Assembly: GCA_963846585.1 (NCBI GenBank)
Contig: CAWJWO010000015.1
Coordinates: 248,001 to 312,000, forward strand
Direction of reading: 5' to 3'
DNA length: 64,000 bases
Origin: JAAUTT01 sp963846585
GTDB taxonomy: Bacteria; Bacteroidota; Bacteroidia; Bacteroidales; JAAUTT01
Part shown: in pieces, positions 25,581 through 34,443 of the stretch
Layout of the letters: every line of letters begins with the position of its first letter
Position numbering within the stretch: the stretch's first letter is position 1
Translations under genes and position numbers: made by a program
Notes under the pieces: model-generated
What the model was told of the DNA's origin: nothing
What the model saw: the letters and a program-made list of their open reading frames with translations, nothing else
The model's database searches: none

Positions 25581-27146
25581 ATGAAACTAATAATGTTACA
25601 TATAATTCGGCTAAATAATCTTTTTTTTGGAATTTTAATATTTTTAGTTGGTATATGTCCATATTTAAAAGCACAGACAATAACACTTCATCATCCGGAA
25701 TTACAATTTATTTTTGAAGATTCATTATTTCAGAGACCCAATTATCATAGTGCCTTTAAACCTATAGAAATTCCGGAAGATTATTTTTTAACCAGGTTTT
25801 CATCTTCAAATGTAAATATTTTTCAAAACACAGGTAAATGGCAACAATCATTATATATACAGGTTACTCCAATTATTGACGGAACAGGCAATTTATATAA
25901 GGAAGATCATAGTTTGCTTTACCGGTTTGGGCAAGGATTGCTCATTAGCGGACAACTTAAAAAAAAGGTTGGCTTTGAAATATCAGCTGAACTAATTGAA
26001 CAATCGTTCCCTTCATATAAAAAATATTCTATTGATAGTCTCGACCTTATTCCAGGTTACAATAATGTTCTGCATGGAAATTATCAAAATGCACTGTATA
26101 CCTCAATCAATGGTTTCATTAATTGGAACATAATTCCGCATTTATCTATAAAAGCCGGAAAAGATAAGCAGTTCTGGGGAGATGGAGACCGTTCTCTGTT
26201 TTTATCAGAGAATGCTGCCTCATATCCGTTTGTTCAAATTAATTTAAACGTATGGAAAATAAGATATTCTTACCAGTTGTTATTTCTTCAGGATTTAGTA
26301 TTAAGTGAAGGCAGCAAAAGGTTTGATAAATATGCCGCCATGCATATGTTAAGTTATAATATTTCGCCAAAAATTAACCTTTATGCATTTGAAACAGTAA
26401 TTTGGCGTTCTCAGGATTCCACTTTCCACAGAACAATTGACGTTAACTATTTAAATCCGTTTCTGCTTTTTCGACCTGTAGAATGGTCAATCGGTTCACC
26501 GGATAATGTTTTGTTGGGCTTTGGCGGTAGGTGGCAAATTAATAAACAAATTCACCTGTATGGCCAGATTTTAATTGATGATTTTAGTACAACATACATA
26601 TCTGAATATGGTTGGGGATGGTTTGGGAATAAACATGCTATCCAGGGTGGATTTAAAATTTATGGAAATTCCAACAGGCATCCTTCAATGTTTTTGATGG
26701 AATACAATATAGCCCGCCCTTATACTTATTCTCATAATTATTCGTTGGAAAATTACGGATATCTTGACAGGCCATTGGCACACCCGTATGGAGCCAATTT
26801 TAAGGAAATCCTGGCTGATTATCGTCTGTCATTCTCAAAATTATGGTTGTTAAATTCCCGTTTGGCATGGATACGGTACGGTGCTGACCCTCCAGGAAAG
26901 GATTACGGATCAAATATTTACTTGTCCGATAATAATAATGCAGGAGTATCGGGTAATTTTGTGGGGCAGGGAATCTTAACCGATGATTTCGTCCAGCAAC
27001 TTGATATTTCACGTCTGTTGATTCCATCCTGGAGATTAAGCCTGGGTATTTCAATTTCAAATCTGGTTCAAAAAACAAATATCAAAACAAATTATTATCC
27101 TGTAATTGAAATAGGCCTTAAAACCCTTTTATATGAACAAAATTAA
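25581..27146 (+). CDS. Wzi-like outer-membrane beta-barrel (capsule assembly family)
   Basis: A 521-residue exported protein with a signal peptide (NNLFFGILIFLVGICPYLKA, cleavage near residue 32) and many alternating amphipathic strands. Diagnostic Wzi/RemB-family segments are LSIKAGKDKQFWGDGDRSLF, YLNPFLLFRPVEWSIGSPDN and LDRPLAHPYGANFKEILADY. The family attaches capsule/exopolysaccharide to the outer membrane; Flavobacterium RemB is linked to gliding. A paralogue follows at 27185. Start-proximal heptads (25567) may influence translation. Confidence 0.8.
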   Translation: MKLIMLHIIRLNNLFFGILIFLVGICPYLKAQTITLHHPELQFIFEDSLFQRPNYHSAFKPIEIPEDYFLTRFSSSNVNIFQNTGKWQQSLYIQVTPIIDGTGNLYKEDHSLLYRFGQGLLISGQLKKKVGFEISAELIEQSFPSYKKYSIDSLDLIPGYNNVLHGNYQNALYTSINGFINWNIIPHLSIKAGKDKQFWGDGDRSLFLSENAASYPFVQINLNVWKIRYSYQLLFLQDLVLSEGSKRFDKYAAMHMLSYNISPKINLYAFETVIWRSQDSTFHRTIDVNYLNPFLLFRPVEWSIGSPDNVLLGFGGRWQINKQIHLYGQILIDDFSTTYISEYGWGWFGNKHAIQGGFKIYGNSNRHPSMFLMEYNIARPYTYSHNYSLENYGYLDRPLAHPYGANFKEILADYRLSFSKLWLLNSRLAWIRYGADPPGKDYGSNIYLSDNNNAGVSGNFVGQGILTDDFVQQLDISRLLIPSWRLSLGISISNLVQKTNIKTNYYPVIEIGLKTLLYEQN

Positions 27147-27159
27147 TTATTTATTGAAA

Positions 27160-27219
27160 ATTGATTATTGATTATCGAATATTGATGAAATACTTACGAC
27201 TTACGGCTTACGACTTACG
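27160..27219. repeat. heptad tracts spanning the start codon: ATTGATT-type, then (ACTTACG)4
   Basis: Four ATTGATT-like heptads (27160-27187) run into the ATG at 27185. Then four ACTTACG/GCTTACG units (27192-27219) lie inside codons 3-12 of the gene. Each unit gained or lost in the second tract would shift the reading frame. Confidence 0.85.
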
Positions 27220-28777
27220 ACTTTTTACAGACTCTTGGGTTAAGTTTATATTTAGATTAATATTAATACTTTTATTCTTGACTTTTGCTAATTTATCATA
27301 TGGCCAATTACTTACACCATTATCAAGGGAATTGAACCTGTGTGTTGAGAATTATTTATATTCAAAGGGAAATTTTCCGTTTACAGTATTTAAACCATTT
27401 TATGACACTCAATTAAGTGGTAATTCAAGGCAGGATTCATTAAATTTATTCACACCTGTTTACAGTTCGAATAATTCATTTTTAATACGAAAAATATTCC
27501 GGGAATCTTTTGTTCAAATAGATAGCAGTAATTACTTTTTATTTGCCGACCCATTATTTAATTTTGGTTTGGGGGCAGAGAAATCAGGTCATAATACCTG
27601 GGTAAATACAAGGGGTTTTAGAGGTGGATGGTCATTAGGCCGGTATTTTGCATTCGAAACTGAATTTTACGAGAACCAGGCCGTTTTTAACAGTGCCCTT
27701 GAAAAACACATTGCACCTACCCGGATTATTCCCGGGCAAGGCCTGGCAAAACCATTTGGAACTTCGGGATGGGATTATTCAAACTCATCAGGATATTTAT
27801 CCTTTACGCCAATAGTATCTGTAAACATACAGGCAGGATATGGTAAACAATTTATTGGAGACGGTTACAGATCGCTTATATTATCAGATGCATCGTTTTA
27901 TTACCCTTATGCAAAAATCACATTCCTGTCTGAAAATTTCATGTATTCATGGATGTTAGCTTCGCTTCAGGAATATGATACAAGCAAGGTTGAAAAAAAT
28001 AATATTTTTTTCAGAAAGTCATTTTCCACACATTTAATATCTTTTAATATTTTAAAAAAAGTACAACTTACTTTAATTGAATCTGAAATTCATAATAACC
28101 CTGATACATCGGGAAGATTTAAATCTGATTGGCGTTTATTTAATCCTGTAATGATGATTTATCCTTCTAATATTAACATACATACACTATGGGGAACCAA
28201 TATAAAGGTTAAACTGACAAATAAAATATGGGTATATAATCAATGGGCATTTGATAATCTTACCGGTGGCGGAACAGTTTATACTTCATTGCAGGCAGGA
28301 TTTAAGTATTTCGATTCATTTGGATTAAAAGGTTTATTTATACAGGCAGAATATAATCAGGCAGAACCCAAAACTTATACCTCTTCGAGGCAGATATTAA
28401 ACTGGAATCATTATGGCGAACCACTGGCTCATCCTTATGGCAATAATTTTAAGGAAGCTGTTTTATTCATTACATATTCCTGGCGGCGATGGGAAATGTC
28501 AAGCCAGACAAATATAGTTCATCAGTTAAAAAATACCGGGGAAGATAAAAATCCAATGGTTGCTGCAAGTATTCCGGGAATACCATACTACTCAAACGGA
28601 CAAAGGCTATACTGGCAGAATCTGCAATTAATCTGGAATTTAAATCCTAAAACATTAATGAATATGTCATTAGGATATACCTTTCGCCACGAAGATATTT
28701 TAGGGTCAGTTACGACGATGAATTATTTTTACATAGGTTTTAGTACTTCGCTTGTGAATTTATATTATGATTTATAA
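27185..28777 (+). CDS. Wzi-like outer-membrane beta-barrel, second paralogue
   Basis: About 530 residues from ATG 27185, the only ATG before the signal peptide (FIFRLILILLFLTFANLSYG). It shares family marks with the preceding gene: SVNIQAGYGKQFIGDGYRSL, DWRLFNPVMMIYPSNINIHT and YGEPLAHPYGNNFKEAVLFI. Probably an outer-membrane barrel for surface-polysaccharide attachment. Its first codons (KYLRLTAYDLRLF) are encoded by ACTTACG heptads and look unlike a normal signal-peptide N-region. Copy-number change there would switch the gene off. Confidence 0.8.
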   Translation: MKYLRLTAYDLRLFTDSWVKFIFRLILILLFLTFANLSYGQLLTPLSRELNLCVENYLYSKGNFPFTVFKPFYDTQLSGNSRQDSLNLFTPVYSSNNSFLIRKIFRESFVQIDSSNYFLFADPLFNFGLGAEKSGHNTWVNTRGFRGGWSLGRYFAFETEFYENQAVFNSALEKHIAPTRIIPGQGLAKPFGTSGWDYSNSSGYLSFTPIVSVNIQAGYGKQFIGDGYRSLILSDASFYYPYAKITFLSENFMYSWMLASLQEYDTSKVEKNNIFFRKSFSTHLISFNILKKVQLTLIESEIHNNPDTSGRFKSDWRLFNPVMMIYPSNINIHTLWGTNIKVKLTNKIWVYNQWAFDNLTGGGTVYTSLQAGFKYFDSFGLKGLFIQAEYNQAEPKTYTSSRQILNWNHYGEPLAHPYGNNFKEAVLFITYSWRRWEMSSQTNIVHQLKNTGEDKNPMVAASIPGIPYYSNGQRLYWQNLQLIWNLNPKTLMNMSLGYTFRHEDILGSVTTMNYFYIGFSTSLVNLYYDL

Positions 28778-28781
28778 TGAT

Positions 28782-28815
28782 ATAGTTGTTAGTTGATAGT
28801 TGATAGTTGTTAGTT
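28782..28815. repeat. (TTAGTTG/ATAGTTG) heptad tract
   Basis: Five 7-bp units directly after the Wzi-like gene's stop codon. Confidence 0.8.
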
Positions 28816-28927
28816 ACTGGTATTTAATAGATTAATAATTTAATAAAATGTTTAAAAATCTAAGTGGTAATTATTTATTTTGTGAGAAAAATATTTTATT
28901 TTTAAGCTTTACTAAATACTTAATACT

Positions 28928-29038
28928 ATGGCAAAAGATAAAAGTCCGGCGAAAGAAAAGAATAAAAAGGAACCTGAAAAGAGTTTAAAAGAAAAAAGAG
29001 CGGCTAAGAAAGAAAAAAAGGCAAATAAAAGAGACTAA
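28928..29038 (+). CDS. 36-residue Lys/Glu-rich small protein
   Basis: Reads MAKDKSPAKEKNKKEPEKSL, then KEKRAAKKEKKANKRD and stop. Nearly half the residues are Lys. Small very basic proteins of this kind recur in Bacteroidota and may bind nucleic acid or the ribosome, but no family is assigned. A palindrome half-copy and a perfect 28-bp palindrome follow. Confidence 0.5.
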   Translation: MAKDKSPAKEKNKKEPEKSLKEKRAAKKEKKANKRD

Positions 29039-29040
29039 CA

Positions 29041-29090
29041 GAGTTTGTATTATAAAATCCGTGGCCTTCGTTACGCTCTTTTAAAAATCA
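29041..29090. repeat. half copy of the 121-bp palindromic element
   Basis: GAGTTTGTATTATAAAATCC, then a TTCGTTACGCTC word and TTTTAAAAATCAG, match the left arm of the elements at 23106 and 34044. The right arm is absent. Confidence 0.7.
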
Positions 29091-29118
29091 GCAGGGACAC
29101 ATCATGATGTGTCCCTGC
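29091..29118. terminator. perfect 28-bp palindrome between convergent genes
   Basis: GCAGGGACACATCA followed by its exact reverse complement. It lies between the small basic-protein gene and the rubrerythrin gene, where a bidirectional terminator is expected. The flanking T-run is clear only on the minus strand. Confidence 0.6.
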
Positions 29119-29140
29119 AACATTTTACCTATATAACATA

Positions 29141-29719
29141 TTAATAATTATCTTCCCGGACCTGCATGAATGCACGGGGATGTAAACAAGCAGGGCAGGT
29201 TTCATATGCTTTTTCTGATTCGTAAACATATCCGCAATTCAGGCATTTCCACCATACCTTGCCATTTTTCATAAATACCTTGTCTTCCGATATATTCTGC
29301 AAAAGTTTCAGATACCGGCGTTCATGTTCTGCTTCAACCTTAGAAATCATTTTAAATGCAGTGGATATTTCCAAAAAGCCTTCTTCTTTGGCAACTTCAG
29401 CAAAATGAGGGTACGATTCGGTCCATTCTTCATGCTCACCTTCAGCGGCTGCTTTAAGGTTTTCTTTTGTAGTTCCGATTATGCCTGCCGGAAAACCTGC
29501 AGTAATTTGAATAACTCCGCCTTCAAGAAATTTAAAAAAACGTTTTGCATGTTCCTTTTCCTGGTTGGCTGTTTCCTGAATGATAGCGGCAATTTGTTCG
29601 TAGCCTTCCTTTTTTGCAACGCTCACAAAAAATTCATAGCGGTTCCTGGCCTGTGATTCCCCTGCAAATGCTTTTAGCAGGTTTAGTTCTGTTTTTGATC
29701 CTTTAATACTCTTCTCCAT
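29141..29719 (-). CDS. rbr: rubrerythrin
   Basis: A 192-residue protein. Residues ~5-145 are a ferritin-like di-iron four-helix bundle with ligands in FAGESQARNRYEFF, ANQEKEHAKRFFKFLEGG, AAEGEHEEWTESYPHFA and KVEAEHERRYLKLL. Residues ~155-192 form a rubredoxin-like [Fe(SCys)4] site (WKCLNCGYVYES...CPACLHPRAF). It reduces hydrogen peroxide in anaerobes. A well-formed TTTG-N20-TAAATTTG promoter lies just upstream. It is divergent from the RIC-like/Feo block. Confidence 0.95.
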   Translation of the reverse strand: MEKSIKGSKTELNLLKAFAGESQARNRYEFFVSVAKKEGYEQIAAIIQETANQEKEHAKRFFKFLEGGVIQITAGFPAGIIGTTKENLKAAAEGEHEEWTESYPHFAEVAKEEGFLEISTAFKMISKVEAEHERRYLKLLQNISEDKVFMKNGKVWWKCLNCGYVYESEKAYETCPACLHPRAFMQVREDNY

Positions 29720-29754
29720 AGTATTTTGTATATTAATTTTTAACTAACAAACAT

Positions 29755-29786
29755 CAAATTTACTGAAGACTAACATAACTTGCAAA
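29755..29786 (-). promoter_or_regulatory. promoter of the rubrerythrin gene
   Basis: On the minus strand, TTTG (29783-29786), a 20-bp spacer, and TAAATTTG (29755-29762). This matches both boxes and spacing of the Bacteroidota primary sigma factor consensus, 36 bp before the ATG. Confidence 0.65.
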
Positions 29787-29964
29787 ATGATAATAATACT
29801 ATTGTCAATTTAGAATAAATATAAATAGCTTTTAAATATTTATAATTCTGCTAATTTTGTAATTCTTTCACATTTTATATAGTTATTTTATTTATTAATT
29901 ATTAACGGAATATATAGTCTTGATTCCTGGCTCCTGGTTCTTGACTCTATTTAAAATAAAACAA

Positions 29965-30693
29965 ATGTTCAGCACTGACAATTTATTTATTACTACCGGA
30001 TTAAAATTATCGGATGTTATTTTGTCAAATCCATATATTATCCTTATGCTTGAGCATTTTGGAATAGAATTGCCTGTTCAGGAAAAAACTATTTCGGAAA
30101 TTTGTAATGAAAAATTACTAAATACAGAACTTTTCCTGACTTTTGCAAACCTCTATAACGGAAATAGTTATTCTCCGGCTATTCCATTTTCAGTAAGAGA
30201 TATAAGTACAATTATTAATTATTTAAAACATAGCCATAAATACTATCTGGAAGAAATATACCCTGCAATTTTGGAAAATATCAGGCAAATGGGTAATTCC
30301 AATAATTTTAAGGAAATGACATTAGTAAGAGAATTTTTTGATACATATTTTAACGAAGTTAAAGAACACCTTGAATATGAAAATACAATAGTCTTTCCTT
30401 ACATGATGGACCTGTATATTGAAATTGAAAGCCATGATTTAACATCTAAACATTACAAATATTCTGTAAAAGATTATAAAGAACAGCACAACGATATTGA
30501 AGAAAAACTTGACGATTTAAAAAGCCTGATAATTAAATATCTTACAAACCAACACGATCAGACTCAACGCAGGAAACTTCTGCTAAATCTTTATGAACTG
30601 GAATTTGATTTGAATATCCATTCACAAATTGAGGATTTAATCCTTATCCCTTTAGTAATTATAGCAGAATCTCAATTATCCGGATTAAATTGA
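29965..30693 (+). CDS. RIC/ScdA-like di-iron (hemerythrin-fold) protein
   Basis: About 242 residues from ATG 29965; an in-frame TTG at 29920 would add unlikely residues. The N-terminal part (LSDVILSNPYIILMLEHFGI) resembles the DUF542/ScdA_N region but lacks its Cys. The rest is an HHE hemerythrin bundle with metal-ligand candidates in YLKHSHKYYLEEIYPAI, EVKEHLEYENTIVFPYMM, YKEQHNDIEEKLDDL and HSQIEDLILIPLV. This family repairs Fe-S clusters after nitrosative or oxidative damage. It overlaps the downstream LuxR gene by 4 bp. Confidence 0.8.
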   Translation: MFSTDNLFITTGLKLSDVILSNPYIILMLEHFGIELPVQEKTISEICNEKLLNTELFLTFANLYNGNSYSPAIPFSVRDISTIINYLKHSHKYYLEEIYPAILENIRQMGNSNNFKEMTLVREFFDTYFNEVKEHLEYENTIVFPYMMDLYIEIESHDLTSKHYKYSVKDYKEQHNDIEEKLDDLKSLIIKYLTNQHDQTQRRKLLLNLYELEFDLNIHSQIEDLILIPLVIIAESQLSGLN

Positions 30694-31277
30694 ATAAAAA
30701 CACATATATCCTTATCGCAGAAACATCCCCGATTGTAATTGAAGGGTTGGCTGCAATTTTTCATAAATCGGGATTATACCATAACTTATCAATTGCAGTT
30801 TCGATGGATGAAACCGAGGAGATATGCAACAAAGGAAAAATTGATCTTGTAATTATTAATCCAGCCATGATTCAAAACAATTTGAAAGGGTTCAACACAT
30901 TAAAATATAGGTTTGAAAACATTAAATGGATCGGATTAATATATTCTTATTTCGATAATAACTTATTGTCATTGTTCGATTCTTTAATTACTATATCGGA
31001 TACAACAGATATAATAAGATCAACTTTAATAAAGCTTATTAATTCGGATGTCCAGCACATCCAAAACCCTCATGCGGATGTACTAAGTGACAGGGAAACA
31101 GACGTACTTAAATTGCTCGCTAAAGGTATGTCAAACAAAGAAATTGCAGATAAATTAAATATCAGCACAAATACAGTAATCAGCCATCGTAAAAGGGTGA
31201 CTCAAAAAACAGGCATTAAATCTGTTTCAGGTTTAACCATATATGCCGTTGTTCAGAAAATCATTTCCATTGACTAG
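30690..31277 (+). CDS. LuxR-type regulator with a degenerate receiver
   Basis: A 195-residue protein. It starts at TTG (30690-30692), overlapping the upstream TGA in TTGA, so it is translationally coupled. Residues 1-125 have a receiver-like fold (NTYILIAETSPIVIEGLAAI), but the phospho-acceptor position reads LVIINPAMI, with Asn in place of Asp. The acidic pocket is also weak (Glu-Thr-Ser). Residues ~130-195 form a LuxR HTH (LSDRETDVLKLLAKGMSNKE, ISTNTVISHRKRVTQKTGIK). It probably responds to a non-phosphorylation signal and may control the RIC-like gene or feoB. Confidence 0.85.
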   Translation: MNKNTYILIAETSPIVIEGLAAIFHKSGLYHNLSIAVSMDETEEICNKGKIDLVIINPAMIQNNLKGFNTLKYRFENIKWIGLIYSYFDNNLLSLFDSLITISDTTDIIRSTLIKLINSDVQHIQNPHADVLSDRETDVLKLLAKGMSNKEIADKLNISTNTVISHRKRVTQKTGIKSVSGLTIYAVVQKIISID

Positions 31278-31280
31278 GTA

Positions 31281-31315
31281 TTAGTTGTTAGTTGTTAGTT
31301 GTTAGTTGTTAGTTG
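31281..31315. repeat. heptanucleotide tandem repeat (TTAGTTG)5
   Basis: Five perfect units starting 4 bp after the LuxR gene's stop codon. They are followed by an 8-bp-period tract (AAACGCAT-like) at 31330-31370. Confidence 0.9.
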
Positions 31316-31510
31316 TTTATGCGGATTATTATAAACGCATAAACGCATAAACGTATCAACATATAAACTAATAATTTGCAGTTGTAAAATATACATTTTT
31401 TTCATTTTATAAGAATCCTACCCATTTAACTTCATCACTTCATCAATTATAATGATAAATCCGGTAAACATTCATATGTAATAGGTATTTCCTGATAAAA
31501 AAGGTATGGT

Positions 31511-31518
31511 TACATTTG
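31511..31518 (+). promoter_or_regulatory. -7 element (TACATTTG) for feoAB
   Basis: A TAnnTTTG match with a TTTC about 20 bp further upstream. It lies over the upstream part of the open frame and 27 bp before ATG 31546, which supports ATG 31546 as the true start. Confidence 0.45.
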
Positions 31519-31545
31519 ACCTGTTATTTATACGGACAAAATAAA

Positions 31546-34044
31546 ATGTTTAATAGAATTCCAGACCTGGATGATGGACGTCTGTCAGGTCTTTCCAGCG
31601 GAGAATCGGGAGTAATTACAAGGGTACGTGGCCAGGGTGCCTTTCGCAAAAGGATCACCGAAATGGGTTTTGTTAAAGGTAAAAAAGTTAAAGTAATTAA
31701 AAATGCCCCATTACAGGACCCTATTGAATATGAGGTTATGGGATACAATGTTTCGCTTCGCAGAAATGAAGCAAAACTAATTGAAATTATTCCGGTTAAC
31801 GGTCACGAAAAAATTGAACCTGGCTCCTATTCAGGAACAATTATTGAAAATATTATAAACAGGTCAGTTGACGATAAAGGGAAAAATATAAGGGTTGCAT
31901 TAGTAGGTAATCCCAATTGTGGAAAAACCACGCTATTTAATTTCGCCTCTGGATTACACGAAAAAGTTGGAAATTATGGTGGTGTAACTATCGAAGCCAA
32001 AGAAGCAAGCATTAGTTACAATAATTATAAAATTAGCATTGTCGATTTACCAGGGACTTACTCAATAACCGAATATACACCTGAAGAATTGTTTGTACGA
32101 ATGCACATTATCGAAGAAATTCCTGATTTGGTTATTAACGTGCTGGATGCGTCAAACATTGAACGTAACCTGTTTTTAACAACTCAACTCATCGATATGA
32201 ATATCAAGGTAGTAATTGCCTTAAATATGTTCGATGAATTGCTGGCCAAAGGTACAATCTTTAAATACAAAGAACTGGGCCAAATGATCGGAATACCTAT
32301 AATACCTACTGTTGCGGTTAAAGGAAAAGGCATAGGCGAATTAATGCAAAAAATAATTGACGTATATGAGGATAAAGATCCACTGATAAGATATATAAAT
32401 ATTAATTACGGCAATTCAATAGAAGAATCTGTTTCGAGGCTTCAAAAGTTAATAGAAATTAATAAGGATATTACACGCCATTTTTCCCCACGTTACCTGG
32501 CCATTAAACTTTTAGAGAATGATCGTACTACATTGAAACAAATTAAACCATTTCACAATTTTGATCAGATAGTTAACATAAGTCAAACAGAAATACAAAA
32601 ACTTGAAAAAGAATACGATGAAAAATCCGAAACTATTATTGCTGATGCAAAATATGGATTCATAGCCGGCGCTCTCAAAGAAACACTTTTTGAAAACAAG
32701 GAAAACAGGAAAAATAAAAAATTCGAAATTGATAATCTTATAACACACAGGTTATATGGTTTTCCAATTTTTATATTTTTCATGTGGCTTATGTTTCAGG
32801 CTACTTTTACTATCGGATCATACCCTATGGCCTGGATTAATGAAGGAGTGGGATTAATCGGCAACTTTATCGGAAATAACATGCCGGGGGGAGCTTTGCA
32901 CGATTTACTTGTAAATGGCATTATTGCCGGTGTTGGAGGTGTTATAGTATTTCTGCCGAATATTCTCATCCTGTTTTTCTTTATATCTGTTATGGAAGAT
33001 ACCGGATATATGTCAAGAGTTTCCTTTATAATGGACAGGCTTATGCATAAAATTGGCCTCCACGGGAAATCCTTTATCCCGTTATTGATGGGTTTTGGAT
33101 GCAATGTCCCGGCTATTATGGCTACACGTACTCTTGAAAACCGCAAGGACCGTATGCTGACTATGCTTATTGCCCCTTTTATGTCGTGCAGCGCCCGTTT
33201 ACCGGTTTATGTACTGTTAATCTCCGCATTTTTTCCTAAAAACCAGGGATTAGTATTATTCTCCGTTTATATTATAGGTATTATAATAGCAATACTTGTT
33301 GCCATTGTATTGAAAAAAACAGTTTTTTCAAAACAGGAGGTGCCATTTGTTATGGAATTGCCACCATACAGGATTCCAACCTTAAAAAATACCACAATAC
33401 ATATGTGGTATAAAGCAGGCCAATATTTACATAAGATGGGAAGTGTTATTCTCATTGCATCAATACTAATTTGGGCTTTAAGTTATTATCCAAGGCATGC
33501 GGATAATTTGTCTGTTTATGATGCAAAAATTCAACAATTACAAGCAAATACCAATAATGATTATTCACTTAAAAAAGCACAACTGAGCCAATTAAACCTT
33601 GATAAAGAGTCGTACCGGCAGGAACATACTTACATAGGAAAACTGGGACACCTTATCGAACCTGTTATTAGACCTTTGGGATTCGACTGGAAAATCGGGC
33701 TAAGTATAATTTCAGGCCTTGCGGCTAAAGAAATTGTTATAAGTACTATGGGTATACTTTATCAGGTAGATATTAAATCTGATAAAAATACGGGAGGATT
33801 AATATCTAAACTTCAGAAACAGGATTATCAAATTGGTAACCATAAAGGACATAAAGTATTTACCCAATTGGTAGCTTTTACATTTATGCTTTTTGTACTT
33901 ATTTATTTTCCATGCATAGCCGTAATTGCTGCAATAAAAAAAGAATCAAACTGGAAATGGGCAATATTTACTATGGTTTATACAACTGCAATTGCATGGA
34001 TTGTTTCTTTTGCTACATACCAGATAGGAAGCCTTTTTATTTAG
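31546..34044 (+). CDS. feoB: FeoA-FeoB fusion ferrous iron transporter
   Basis: About 832 residues from ATG 31546. Residues 1-80 are an SH3-like FeoA domain (LSSGESGVITRVRGQGAFRK; MGYNVSLRRNEAKLIEI). Then the FeoB G domain: G1 GNPNCGKTTLFN, G3 VDLPGTYS, G4 ALNMFDE. A helical spacer follows, then ~9 membrane helices with two Gate-type motifs (PFMSCSARLPVYVLLISAFF; IGLSIISGLAAKEIVISTMG). It imports Fe2+. FeoA fused to FeoB is usual in Bacteroidota. The Cys-rich partner gene follows 163 bp downstream. Confidence 0.96.
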   Translation: MFNRIPDLDDGRLSGLSSGESGVITRVRGQGAFRKRITEMGFVKGKKVKVIKNAPLQDPIEYEVMGYNVSLRRNEAKLIEIIPVNGHEKIEPGSYSGTIIENIINRSVDDKGKNIRVALVGNPNCGKTTLFNFASGLHEKVGNYGGVTIEAKEASISYNNYKISIVDLPGTYSITEYTPEELFVRMHIIEEIPDLVINVLDASNIERNLFLTTQLIDMNIKVVIALNMFDELLAKGTIFKYKELGQMIGIPIIPTVAVKGKGIGELMQKIIDVYEDKDPLIRYININYGNSIEESVSRLQKLIEINKDITRHFSPRYLAIKLLENDRTTLKQIKPFHNFDQIVNISQTEIQKLEKEYDEKSETIIADAKYGFIAGALKETLFENKENRKNKKFEIDNLITHRLYGFPIFIFFMWLMFQATFTIGSYPMAWINEGVGLIGNFIGNNMPGGALHDLLVNGIIAGVGGVIVFLPNILILFFFISVMEDTGYMSRVSFIMDRLMHKIGLHGKSFIPLLMGFGCNVPAIMATRTLENRKDRMLTMLIAPFMSCSARLPVYVLLISAFFPKNQGLVLFSVYIIGIIIAILVAIVLKKTVFSKQEVPFVMELPPYRIPTLKNTTIHMWYKAGQYLHKMGSVILIASILIWALSYYPRHADNLSVYDAKIQQLQANTNNDYSLKKAQLSQLNLDKESYRQEHTYIGKLGHLIEPVIRPLGFDWKIGLSIISGLAAKEIVISTMGILYQVDIKSDKNTGGLISKLQKQDYQIGNHKGHKVFTQLVAFTFMLFVLIYFPCIAVIAAIKKESNWKWAIFTMVYTTAIAWIVSFATYQIGSLFI

Positions 34045-34164
34045 TGTTTGTCCACAAAGTCCGTAGCATTCGTTACGCTCGCCTAAAAACCAGTCATTTA
34101 CAGTAGTAAACTCCTGATTTTTAGGCTTTGCAAGCCCCGGCTACGAACTTTGTGATCCAAACAC
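34044..34164. repeat. 121-bp palindromic repeat element, copy B
   Basis: Same length, ends and loop as copy A at 23106-23226, starting at the feoB stop codon. The paired segments CACAAAGT/ACTTTGTG and GCCTAAAAA/TTTTTAGGC differ from copy A by matched changes on both sides of the stem. Confidence 0.85.
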
Positions 34165-34207
34165 TTAATATTAAAGACAGACACTATTAATACAAAAAAT
34201 TAACAAT

Positions 34208-34354
34208 ATGGTACAAAATATTATTACGTTAATTATAGTCTTTTCAGCATTTGGATATACAATTTTTGGGATCATATCCGGCATTAAAGTGAATAAAGCA
34301 TCTAAATGCGATGGTTGTGCAGGGTGTAGTTTAAAACAAAAAATTAACTATTAA
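34208..34354 (+). CDS. FeoB-associated Cys-rich membrane protein
   Basis: A 48-residue protein, too short for routine ORF lists: MVQNIITLIIVFSAFGYTIF gives one N-terminal membrane helix, followed by the cytoplasmic motif KCDGCAGCSLKQK with a CxxCxxC arrangement. This is the FeoB-associated Cys-rich family found directly after feoB. It may help bind iron or an Fe-S cluster at the transporter. Its position downstream of feoB, separated only by the palindromic element, supports the call. Confidence 0.85.
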   Translation: MVQNIITLIIVFSAFGYTIFGIISGIKVNKASKCDGCAGCSLKQKINY

Positions 34355-34391
34355 TTTTTGTTTAATAAATATAATTTGATAAATAATAAAC

Positions 34392-34399
34392 TACTTTTG
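34392..34399 (+). promoter_or_regulatory. -7 element (TACTTTTG) before the porin gene
   Basis: A TAnnTTTG match 44 bp before ATG 34444. No -33 box was found at standard spacing. Confidence 0.35.
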
Positions 34400-34443
34400 C
34401 GGACGAAAACCAAAAATAATGCTGTATTGTTTAAATCTTATTG

